Shown here piece by piece: positions 33,075 through 40,939 of a stretch of DNA of 64,000 nucleotides; positions within the stretch are counted from its first letter, which is position 1, and each line of letters opens with the position of its first letter. A program made the position numbers and the translations under genes. Source of the stretch: a virus; the IMG/VR virus record IMGVR_UViG_3300043256_000236, positions 58,945 to 122,944 of that record; one strand, given 5' to 3'. The notes beneath the pieces were generated by a model, which did not search any database, was not told the DNA's origin, and was given only the letters and a program-made list of their open reading frames with translations.

Positions 33075-34705
33075 GCCTGTCTCCTCACAACAGAAATACC
33101 AAAGGTATAAAGTCCTCTTACAGACCTCTCTTTTCTGTTTGCAATATCGACGTTGCTGAAGTCGGTGTCACCGACTCTTACAACCCCCATTTGCTTTAAC
33201 GGTTTGAGGATTCGTTCTTCAAACGTCTCTGGGGTGTAAACCCTAGAATCTGTATGGGAACCAACAGGTCTATCCAAAACGATGGTCCTGTTTGCGTCTG
33301 GATACTCGATATATTTGTCGTAGAAATCCGTAGAGATCACCATAACGCCACCCGGTTTCAGATAACGAGCGAGATTCTGTATTGCCTTTGTATCTTCGTC
33401 AATGTGTTCAATGACACTTAGGTTAGTTATCAAATCAAATTGACCTTCTAGATCTTGGTCGAATTCTCTTAGGTCTCCGATGATACTCTTTACGCCAAAC
33501 TTATCTCCAGTCTCATCTCTATAAGATCCATCAGAAACATCAATTGTTGTAACATTGTATCCCCTGTGTGACAGATAATATGGGAATACCGAGCGGGCAC
33601 TACCTACATCTAGCGTCTTGCCTCTGATTCTGTGTCCTGAATATAACAAACTATAAGCATATTCGAACCACTTCAATTCATTACACTCTAACGAGTGTTC
33701 TATTCCAAATAATTTAATGTCTGCAAACAAACTCTCTATCTCAGGCAATTCCCTTTCTCTCTTGTCATAAAGCTTAGTCAACACTTGAGGCTTGGCGGTT
33801 TTATTCTTGACACACCCAACCCTTGGGACATCGCACCAATTACACAGCCCATAATGACGACAAGTAACAGCTTTGTCTGGTACTGGCTTGAAGTTTTTAA
33901 CATTACAGACCGGTCCAATATTGTAGTACATCTTATAATGACAGTGATAGTAGTCACCATTAGGCCCAATAATCAAGCTTCTTCTAGGATGAAAACACTG
34001 GGCTTCTTTTCCAGTTGCCTGTCCGCATATGTGTCTATAAGCAGCCAAGTCTGTTAAACCACATCTTTCCCCTACTCGCTTTAAGTCGTGATAATTTTCA
34101 TCTGGCATCAAGTTCCCTTGATCAAAAGGAGCATTGAAACCATTTGCGTCATCATGAAATCCCAAGAACGAACCTTCGGTCATAGAAATATTTGCACTAA
34201 CCTTTTTTATCTCATTTCCGTATTGTTCCATGACTCCTGGCGCATATACGAATGATGTTTGATCAACAAAGTATGAACCCTTTCTCCATTTTGCAATGAC
34301 AGCTAAGTATTCATCTGCGGTAATGTGATTGGGATGAAATGTTGTGTTAATTCTAAGTGTCGAAGTTGGATGAACTTTGAACCTCTTGTCGAAATCGGGG
34401 TCTTTATAAAATGGACTTTTGCAGTTGGTCGTCATTGTGATGTTGTAGTTCTTCAGACCGTTTATGATTTCAACAATATCTGGATGTAGAGTCGGTTCTC
34501 CACCAATGATGGACAATTTTTGTCCATGCTCGTGTTCAACTCCGTTCCACCACTCCAGGATTTCCTTTCCACTCATTTCCTTTTGTGATACTCTACGACC
34601 TCTTCCATTGAGAATACAGAATGGGCATCCAGCACTACAACGTAGTGTGATCATATGCGCCCAATAACACCTCTGGTGATTATAATGTGATGGCAGCTTA
34701 GTCAT
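33071..34705 (-). CDS. Radical SAM enzyme fused to a methyltransferase
   Basis: 544 residues. N-terminal radical SAM: CSAGCPFC is the CX3CX2C Fe-S motif, LSIIGGEPTLHPDI the GGE motif; additional cysteines in CRHYGLCNWCDVPRVGC are like an auxiliary cluster. C-terminal class I methyltransferase from about residue 355: TLDVGSARSVFPYYLSHRG, then FDLITNLSVIEHIDED and YLKPGGVMVISTD. The two domains suggest one enzyme that modifies a substrate and adds a methyl group, or a substrate-channelling pair. No family name fits; the fusion is unusual. Confidence 0.75.
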   Translation of the reverse strand: MTKLPSHYNHQRCYWAHMITLRCSAGCPFCILNGRGRRVSQKEMSGKEILEWWNGVEHEHGQKLSIIGGEPTLHPDIVEIINGLKNYNITMTTNCKSPFYKDPDFDKRFKVHPTSTLRINTTFHPNHITADEYLAVIAKWRKGSYFVDQTSFVYAPGVMEQYGNEIKKVSANISMTEGSFLGFHDDANGFNAPFDQGNLMPDENYHDLKRVGERCGLTDLAAYRHICGQATGKEAQCFHPRRSLIIGPNGDYYHCHYKMYYNIGPVCNVKNFKPVPDKAVTCRHYGLCNWCDVPRVGCVKNKTAKPQVLTKLYDKRERELPEIESLFADIKLFGIEHSLECNELKWFEYAYSLLYSGHRIRGKTLDVGSARSVFPYYLSHRGYNVTTIDVSDGSYRDETGDKFGVKSIIGDLREFDQDLEGQFDLITNLSVIEHIDEDTKAIQNLARYLKPGGVMVISTDFYDKYIEYPDANRTIVLDRPVGSHTDSRVYTPETFEERILKPLKQMGVVRVGDTDFSNVDIANRKERSVRGLYTFGISVVRRQA

Positions 34706-35489
34706 CTAAAATTCCTTTGTCTAGCAAAGTATCAACATTTTGTACCACTTCTTTTGGAGATGGCACCCTATTCTGACAAATAAACTCTACCGGAGTGTTA
34801 AACGGATTCCATAGTTTCTTGTATCTTTTTTCGAGTGTGTGGTGTATGGATGCTATCCATGTAACATGAGGACACCCACATAAACTTGCAAGATGTATGG
34901 GTCCGCTACTTGGTCCGACAACACACTTTGCTGAGGATATTGCGCTGCACTGTTTTTCCAGTGATTGGCCTCTCAAATCTTCTGCACCATCTGGACAATA
35001 ATTATCGACACCTCCGAAACAAGCAACAGATAAACCCCGCGATATTAGTATTTCAACCAAATGTTGACATTTACCAAAGGGATATTGTTTACCTGATATT
35101 ATTTTCCCATCAATACGTTTAATAGGGCGAAATGCACATAAAACATCAGCTACATACCCTGGAGATTCTGGTGACAAGTTTCTCCATAATCGCTTGGTCG
35201 ATATTCTTTCTGGTTCATCACTGTGTTTGGCAAATTCTTTGTGGGGCGACAATGTTTTATCTGCATTTATTATTGGATAATCACCCAATAGCTGGCCATC
35301 ACAATAAGAAGTACCAATAGTATCAAGTGGTATAAATTTGTCTGCAAATTCATATAAGTATTGTGACCCTTTTGGCGCTGCGACTATTACATGATTATAT
35401 TTTTTAGCATGATATCTCACCAATGGATTATAAAAACATAATTCCCATCCAAATTCCCCAACCCAGGGTTTACAATATAATGCTGTCAT
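34698..35489 (-). CDS. GT9-like glycosyltransferase
   Basis: 263 residues from ATG 35489 (ribosome site GAGGGTGA; GTG 35498 also in frame). VVGPSSGPIHLASLCGCPHV is a textbook GT9 nucleotide-binding segment (Ser-Gly-x-x-His-Leu-Ala). The N-terminal half has PWVGEFGWELCFYNPLVRYH, seen in a GT9-like subgroup of phage and Gram-negative sugar genes. Together with the heptose-kinase-like gene two positions upstream, a heptose- or similar sugar-transfer role is plausible. Confidence 0.7.
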   Translation of the reverse strand: MTALYCKPWVGEFGWELCFYNPLVRYHAKKYNHVIVAAPKGSQYLYEFADKFIPLDTIGTSYCDGQLLGDYPIINADKTLSPHKEFAKHSDEPERISTKRLWRNLSPESPGYVADVLCAFRPIKRIDGKIISGKQYPFGKCQHLVEILISRGLSVACFGGVDNYCPDGAEDLRGQSLEKQCSAISSAKCVVGPSSGPIHLASLCGCPHVTWIASIHHTLEKRYKKLWNPFNTPVEFICQNRVPSPKEVVQNVDTLLDKGILDD

Positions 35490-35494
35490 TCTTT

Positions 35495-36124
35495 TCACCC
35501 TCTCGTTGGAGTTGTTAATGCCTTATTAATTGACCAATGACCCCTAACGAGTCGCTCTCGTATAGTCCTTTTGTTAATACCGGTTTCTTCTGCCCAAGCC
35601 GAGATGCATTGCGTTTTTTTGTTAAACGTAATCATATAATTACTACGTTTATTTCTGCTATTTTCTTTGGGTGTTGTCCATCGACAATTTTCTTTACAAT
35701 AATTTCCATCGTTGTCGATTCTATCTATCTGCAAACCAATTGGGACTTCACCCATATCATCTAAGAAATTCTTAAATTTTTTCCATCGATCACAGATAAT
35801 GATCCCTCTGCCACCATAATTCTTCCAATGCTGATCATTTTGGTTGGTACATCTTTGTATAATGCTTGACCATACATTGTAAGTTTTTCTTGTTCTACCA
35901 GCATCGTTTTTTGTATGGCCGTGTTTAACATTGTTACCTTTTCTACGTAGACATCCGCAGCTTTTAGTATTACCTCTTTTCAAACTATTCCCACAAATTA
36001 TCTTTTCATTGCCACAATCACATTTACACAGCCATTCATAATGACCATCACTACTTTTCCCTGTCGGCTTAATCACGACTAATTTATTAAATTTCTTACC
36101 AGTTAGATCTATAAAATTTGACAT
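35495..36124 (-). CDS. HNH/AP2-type homing endonuclease
   Basis: 209 residues inserted among sugar genes. The N-terminal third has CKCDCGN and SCGCLRRKGN, a zinc site. The nuclease part, SSIIQRCTNQNDQHWKNYGG followed by RGIIICDRWKKFKNFLDDMG and the IDRIDNDGNYCKENCRW block, is the well-known phage HNH type, and the C-terminus (AEETGINKRTIRERL) is a helix-turn-helix. Its weak ribosome site and the way it separates two sugar genes that otherwise abut indicate an inserted mobile gene. Confidence 0.82.
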   Translation of the reverse strand: MSNFIDLTGKKFNKLVVIKPTGKSSDGHYEWLCKCDCGNEKIICGNSLKRGNTKSCGCLRRKGNNVKHGHTKNDAGRTRKTYNVWSSIIQRCTNQNDQHWKNYGGRGIIICDRWKKFKNFLDDMGEVPIGLQIDRIDNDGNYCKENCRWTTPKENSRNKRSNYMITFNKKTQCISAWAEETGINKRTIRERLVRGHWSINKALTTPTRG

Positions 36125-36130
36125 AATATA

Positions 36131-36868
36131 TCATCTTAAAGTATGACCATCTCTAGTATATATTGTCACACCATTTCTATCAATGACCCTATTGACGTTT
36201 AGATGATCCATCAACATATTGAGGTGATATTGCATACGTTTATTCCTGTGATTAAAATAGTTTTGATCTCTAATTGGCATATGCCCAGTGACTATACCAG
36301 GAGTATACACAATATTCAACTTCCCTAAAGCACGACAAAAAAACGGAATATGATCACATGTCTTGAACAAAGCACTCCATCCACCAATTCCCCTGATCTT
36401 TTCTGTTCTACCCATCCAGAACTGAAGAACAATATCCCATAGATCAAAGTTTCTTAGTCGACTGCGCGGATTTGGCTTAAAAATAAGCGCATTGTCTTCT
36501 ATGTGGAGTGAACTTTGATACTGGGGGTGGCCATCAACTTGTCCTCCTACAATGTCGATTTCTGTATTGTTTTCGAGAATTTCCAACCATTTTGATAATT
36601 GTGTCCTGTCATTAAAAATAAAATCATCATCAAGAGTTACTACATACGGCGTATCAACCTTACTAAGTGCAAGATTACGGCCAGCCGAAACACCACTATC
36701 GTACGGCATTAATAGATGTTCTGCTCCTGTAATAGAATGTGGTTTAGCACTGTCATCTGCTACAATTATTCTAATATCAGGATACATCATTCTGATGCTA
36801 TAAATCAGCCTATCTACACATCTAGGTCGTTCAAATGTTTTGACTATCAGAGTTACTTTGTCTCGCAT
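36131..36868 (-). CDS. Glycosyltransferase family 2
   Basis: 245 residues starting inside the end of the polymerase N-half gene (ribosome site GAGGTG). VTLIVKTFERPRCVDRLIYS is the GT2 opening; IRIIVADDSAKP and TPYVVTLDDDFIFND carry the acidic metal-binding residues (DDD). GIGGWSALFKTCDH and FHNRNKRMQ-like regions follow in the acceptor half. Sixteen bases overlap with dnaE N-half, so the sugar island and the polymerase gene are one transcription unit. Confidence 0.82.
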   Translation of the reverse strand: MRDKVTLIVKTFERPRCVDRLIYSIRMMYPDIRIIVADDSAKPHSITGAEHLLMPYDSGVSAGRNLALSKVDTPYVVTLDDDFIFNDRTQLSKWLEILENNTEIDIVGGQVDGHPQYQSSLHIEDNALIFKPNPRSRLRNFDLWDIVLQFWMGRTEKIRGIGGWSALFKTCDHIPFFCRALGKLNIVYTPGIVTGHMPIRDQNYFNHRNKRMQYHLNMLMDHLNVNRVIDRNGVTIYTRDGHTLR

Positions 36869-39228
36869 TCTTGCACCTCTTTGAATTCTTCGTCTAACAC
36901 AGAATCTGCTGATTCTCCATTAATTAGATCCATCGCTTTCCATAGCTTATCCAACGCTACGACCCCCAGAAAATCGAATTTCACCGCCCCCATAGCTTCT
37001 GCATCAGACATCTCTAGACCGACAACTCTATCTTTATTTTTGGCATCATAAACCATTGGTACAAGTTCTTCTATGGGCCTATCTGCTATAACGACACCAG
37101 CAGCATGTTTTGATTGTGATTTTTTAGTACCTTCGATTCTCATAGCCTGATCAAACAACGGCTTATACCACTCGTAAGCATCTTTTACTTGTTCAATATG
37201 GTGTATCGCCCATTGTAAGATACCATAATCGTCACCATGATCTTCTCTTGCTTGCCTTAACTCATCAGATATAGACGCCTCATCAGGTATATGACGTGTA
37301 ATATCGTTACATAAATCATGGGGAGTCATACATATATCATCTGCGTTCTTTCCCTCTTTGATTGATTTCACTTTCATAAGATGCTTGACAGTATCTGGAT
37401 GAGCACGGAACACTTCTTTCAAAGCTGCTTTACCCTGGAGTCTTCCGAACGTAATCATTTGCGCAACGTATTCTTCACCCCATCTCTTTTTCAGATACGT
37501 AATGACTTCGTTGCGAAACACAACCCCTATATCCGTATCAATATCAGGAAGGCTAATATGACCCTTATGGATAGTTACATCTTTGTTGGTGTCCAATTCA
37601 CAAGATTCAACTATTGTTATACCAAGACCATGTGCCAAATGTGAGTTAGATGGATTAGTAGACGGCTTCTCTTTGATCATATCAGCCAAGTACATCCACA
37701 TACGAGAATTATTGGCATCAATCCATTCAACTTCCTTCCTCATCATATCCGTAAACACCACGGGGTCAAATGGATCTTTACAATATTGTTCTATTCGTCC
37801 AGCCAGGTGAAGAGAGACATATTTCCTGTCTGAGTCTATATCCCTTGTGTGTAATAGTTCAAAGTTATCAGACATCCAAGACATGAAACTAGTATGCCCG
37901 ACATCAAAGTGAGGTGGTATGTTACGACTCATATTATAGAATCTTTCAAAATACAAACCGTATTTGATCGGATCTATTCCTGTTATTCCTGTTAGATAAT
38001 TGATAAGTGATCCTGCTCCAGAACCTCGTCCCTTGCCTCTTGGTCCGTTGGATTCGTCTACGAACTTACATGCATCCCAAACTATAAGAAAATAATCTGC
38101 TAATCCGGCCTCTTGGATGACTATGAGTTCCCTTTTTAATCTTTTCCAATATGTAGCCTTTTGTGATTGATCAAGATGGGACAACTTTTCCTTAGCACCT
38201 TCTATACACAGGTGTTTGAGATATTCTATAGAATTCATGCCAAGTTTTTTAGACTCATCATTTGTAAAAATTGGCAAATACGGATTATGGCCAAGCGATG
38301 AGTATTCTATACGATCTGCTATGTCTAATGTCGCTTGCAGTTCTGCTTCCGTAAATGTCTCCCGCATTTCTTCGTATGACGGTATATAGTACTTATCAGA
38401 AACAAAAAAGTCCATTACATCTTGGCCGGTGGAGATTTTGTAGTCTTGCGCCTCTTTTGTTGTATGGAGACTTGCATACAAAAGCAATCGTTGGTCCTCA
38501 GCATCTTCTTGTCTACAATAATGGGCATCAATGGTGGCGACTGTGGGAACACCAGTTTCTATACTTAGCTCACGGAGACATTCGACAACCACAGTTTGAA
38601 TTCCCATCGATTCGTCCTGTAATTCTAAATAATAATTGTCTTTTCCGAATATCTCTATATGCTTTTGAATTATTGCTTTGCCAACTTCTAACCAATCTGG
38701 TTTTAGATACTTTCTAGCCTCAGCAACATTGTGATTACGACCAGCCATGATAGCTTCTTTAAAATCTATAAACAGCTCCATAGATAACTCCCCTGCGATG
38801 CACGCAGTCAGGAATATGAGATTTCTACGTTTTGCGAATTTAGCTATGCCAGTCAGATCTATTCTAGGTTTTCGATAGAAGTGGTCCGGTTTATTAGTTT
38901 CAGATACCAACCGCATTAAATCTTCGATTCCTTGATCGTTTTTAGCAAGAACTATTAAGTGATGTCTTTTGTTGTTGGCGTTGTTTTTTATAGTTGGGTC
39001 TTGTTCACAGACATATAGTTCACATCCGATAATGGGTTTGATTTTTGCTTTTCGTGCTGCATCATAGAATGTCTTCATACAGCTTATATTTCCATGGTCT
39101 GAAATTGTGCAAGCAGGAAGTCCCAACTCAACACATCTGTTAACTATGTCTTTTGGTGAACAAAGTCCGTCCAATAAACTAAAGTATGAATGTAAATGAA
39201 GTGGGACATATGTTTTTGTATTATTCAT
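36853..39228 (-). CDS. dnaE: DNA polymerase III alpha, N-terminal half (PHP, palm, thumb)
   Basis: 791 residues, ribosome site GGGAG. PHP domain: LHLHSYFSLLDG (from residue 10) and CTISDHGN. Palm: PRGKGRGSGAGSLINYL (396-412), the PDIDTD motif with two catalytic Asp (562 and 564), and KFDFLG with the third (752). The protein ends 38 residues after that motif, just where the fingers begin; the fingers are encoded at 24903-26771. Between FERF (427-430) and PDIDTD about 130 residues occur instead of about a dozen, an insertion with no intein blocks. Neither half shows split-intein motifs, so the halves probably assemble non-covalently. Confidence 0.9.
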   Translation of the reverse strand: MNNTKTYVPLHLHSYFSLLDGLCSPKDIVNRCVELGLPACTISDHGNISCMKTFYDAARKAKIKPIIGCELYVCEQDPTIKNNANNKRHHLIVLAKNDQGIEDLMRLVSETNKPDHFYRKPRIDLTGIAKFAKRRNLIFLTACIAGELSMELFIDFKEAIMAGRNHNVAEARKYLKPDWLEVGKAIIQKHIEIFGKDNYYLELQDESMGIQTVVVECLRELSIETGVPTVATIDAHYCRQEDAEDQRLLLYASLHTTKEAQDYKISTGQDVMDFFVSDKYYIPSYEEMRETFTEAELQATLDIADRIEYSSLGHNPYLPIFTNDESKKLGMNSIEYLKHLCIEGAKEKLSHLDQSQKATYWKRLKRELIVIQEAGLADYFLIVWDACKFVDESNGPRGKGRGSGAGSLINYLTGITGIDPIKYGLYFERFYNMSRNIPPHFDVGHTSFMSWMSDNFELLHTRDIDSDRKYVSLHLAGRIEQYCKDPFDPVVFTDMMRKEVEWIDANNSRMWMYLADMIKEKPSTNPSNSHLAHGLGITIVESCELDTNKDVTIHKGHISLPDIDTDIGVVFRNEVITYLKKRWGEEYVAQMITFGRLQGKAALKEVFRAHPDTVKHLMKVKSIKEGKNADDICMTPHDLCNDITRHIPDEASISDELRQAREDHGDDYGILQWAIHHIEQVKDAYEWYKPLFDQAMRIEGTKKSQSKHAAGVVIADRPIEELVPMVYDAKNKDRVVGLEMSDAEAMGAVKFDFLGVVALDKLWKAMDLINGESADSVLDEEFKEVQECETK

Positions 39229-40174
39229 TATCTACTCCCGGTTTTCCAATTGCTAGCTGCTGTTCGTATGTCAACTTGGCATATTTGTTTTTCACAAAGT
39301 CTCCTCCAGAAGTATGTAAATCGCTCCACACCCTATCACAGATACCATTGCGACCGAAAGAACACATCTTACAAGACCAGTGCTTATTTCTTCGTATCAA
39401 CGTATCGTTCTTTACAGTTCTTAAAAAGTCATAGAGAAACTCGACGGTACCAATAAGATCATTGCGAGATAATGCAATTGTTATTGGGCCACCACTATTA
39501 GCATAAAAGAAGGTGATAATTATATTCTTGTATTGTGGATAAAGAAAGAATGCTGCTAGGTGGTATAGTCTAGGTTGTACTTCTCTCATCAGAACTTTTT
39601 CGTCAATTGGTTCCTGTGTATGAAAATTTGTTCTATTACCAGATTTCCAGTCTATTATTTCTAAAGTATCTTTGTCTATTTCACGGGTTAGATCAATGAA
39701 ACCTCGCACAGTAAACTGTTTCTCTTCTCCTTCATTATTTGAGCATTTCCATTCTTCTCCAGGCATCTCCAGAGAAAACCATTGTTCTGCTTCTAATACA
39801 TCTACTAAATAGGGATTATAAAATTCATCAGCAAGTACGGTCTCAAGAGCAACTCTACACTTCTTGAAGTCAGCAGCTTCCTTTAGGGCACCAGTTTCTC
39901 TATCTACACGAGTAGTAACTTTCCTGATCTGTATTTCTGGAGAATTTTGAGTGTGCTCGTCCCATGCTCTATTCAGCAACCACATCGGATCAACATTGGT
40001 TTTGCCACGTTTTTTTAGCCGAGCCATCCATTCCAGAGCCTGATGTATGATGCTACCCTGAAGAGCCGCCTTACCAGTTTTAGATTCTAGACCTAAAAGG
40101 TAATGCAGATAATAAGCGAATTGGCAATGATTATATGTCCCAATTGCACTAGAGCTACATCTTACAATTTTCAT
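39221..40174 (-). CDS. Cas4/RecB-type PD-(D/E)XK exonuclease with Fe-S cysteines
   Basis: 317 residues, ribosome site GGAG. One cysteine near the N-terminus (YNHCQFAYYLHY) and three at the C-terminus (CKMCSFGRNGICDRVW) form the Fe-S cluster pattern of Cas4/AddB nucleases; GSIIHQALEW matches motif I, and RGFIDLTRE with LEIIDWKSG supplies Asp and the D-x-K. Probably a 5' or 3' resecting exonuclease for recombination or concatemer processing. A paralogous gene lies at 50043-50996. Confidence 0.85.
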   Translation of the reverse strand: MKIVRCSSSAIGTYNHCQFAYYLHYLLGLESKTGKAALQGSIIHQALEWMARLKKRGKTNVDPMWLLNRAWDEHTQNSPEIQIRKVTTRVDRETGALKEAADFKKCRVALETVLADEFYNPYLVDVLEAEQWFSLEMPGEEWKCSNNEGEEKQFTVRGFIDLTREIDKDTLEIIDWKSGNRTNFHTQEPIDEKVLMREVQPRLYHLAAFFLYPQYKNIIITFFYANSGGPITIALSRNDLIGTVEFLYDFLRTVKNDTLIRRNKHWSCKMCSFGRNGICDRVWSDLHTSGGDFVKNKYAKLTYEQQLAIGKPGVDNE

Positions 40175-40476
40175 ATGTAGAAACTCCTAAAATATATCTC
40201 TAGAGCCGGAACACAATGGCAATACGATGGGGGAAATTCTAGAGTGTAACAAGCTGCACTAACAACCTGTGAATTGCTTAATAATAACGAACCCCTAATT
40301 GCTATGCGTCTCCGAAATCTATTCCATTTAGACAGGAGAGGCATATTCACTTTTGGCCAATGTTTATCAATGAATATCTTCCACCACAATACTTCAAATC
40401 TGAAAATAATTTCACCTATATCATGAGTCATCCAGTTCCTGTGCGATCCGTGATAGTTCCTGAACAATACCCTCAT
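40171..40476 (-). CDS. Possible hypothetical protein
   Basis: 101 residues starting at ATG 40476 after a weak ACAGGAAC ribosome site and ending in an ATGA overlap with the nuclease gene. It is rich in Trp, Arg and Phe (MRVLFRNYHGSHRNWMTH) and matches nothing I recognise. The preceding 70 bases contain two short out-of-phase peptide-like reading frames, so the region could also be the decayed remains of a gene. Confidence 0.35.
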   Translation of the reverse strand: MRVLFRNYHGSHRNWMTHDIGEIIFRFEVLWWKIFIDKHWPKVNMPLLSKWNRFRRRIAIRGSLLLSNSQVVSAACYTLEFPPSYCHCVPALEIYFRSFYI

Positions 40477-40546
40477 TGATATGGTTCCTGTTTATTCTGA
40501 CGACTCCGTCTCTCGCGATTCAAGGCCATCAATTACACGAGGAACT

Positions 40547-40939
40547 TTAGTCGTTCTTCCCTCGGTTACCACAGTGTTCGTACCACGCCTTGACACGTGG
40601 AGTTACGTCGTCCAGGTCATCTCTACCACACTCCTGGAAGTGCATAATAGCATTAGCGTTAAACACAACCGCTGCTAAGTGATCTTCATCAGACTCACCA
40701 CGCTCAAAGGATGCTATGTGCCGTTTCATACTAGCGAGAAACCGGCTATATGGCATCCCCTTAGCCCAATTCCATTCATCATACTTTTTTGCGCCACTGC
40801 TGTAGTGTAATGCCGTTCGTTGTTCGGCGAGTGGAGGGATGAGGTCAAACCTTGGTTTTCCATCGTCTGTATCTCGAACAGCACCGCCATCAAACTTCTG
40901 TCGTTCACCAGAATCCTTAATATCAAACTGCTTAGCCAT
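40547..40939 (-). CDS. dATP/dGTP diphosphohydrolase-like protein (DUF5664-type)
   Basis: 130 residues from ATG 40939 (GGAG ribosome site; ATG 40945 is too close). The order GKPRFDLIPPLAEQRTALHY, SGAKKYDEWNWAKGMPYSRF, MKRHIASFERGE and HLAAVVFNANAIMHF matches the phage family annotated as dATP/dGTP diphosphohydrolase N-terminal domain, an all-helical MazG-like fold. It would adjust dNTP pools. In 2-aminoadenine phages related enzymes act with PurZ, but no PurZ-type gene is in the window. Confidence 0.75.
   Translation of the reverse strand: MAKQFDIKDSGERQKFDGGAVRDTDDGKPRFDLIPPLAEQRTALHYSSGAKKYDEWNWAKGMPYSRFLASMKRHIASFERGESDEDHLAAVVFNANAIMHFQECGRDDLDDVTPRVKAWYEHCGNRGKND

Noticed and set aside
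24903-39228. Split intein joining the two polymerase halves
   Set aside because: Neither the end of the N-half nor the start of the C-half has intein blocks or an Asn-Cys junction.
36853-39228. An intein as explanation for the insertion near the palm motif
   Set aside because: No Cys/Ser first residue block, no block F/G and no LAGLIDADG motif in the inserted residues.
40481-40678. Plus-strand frame of 65 codons near the dNTP hydrolase-like gene
   Set aside because: Mostly antisense to that gene and no ribosome site.
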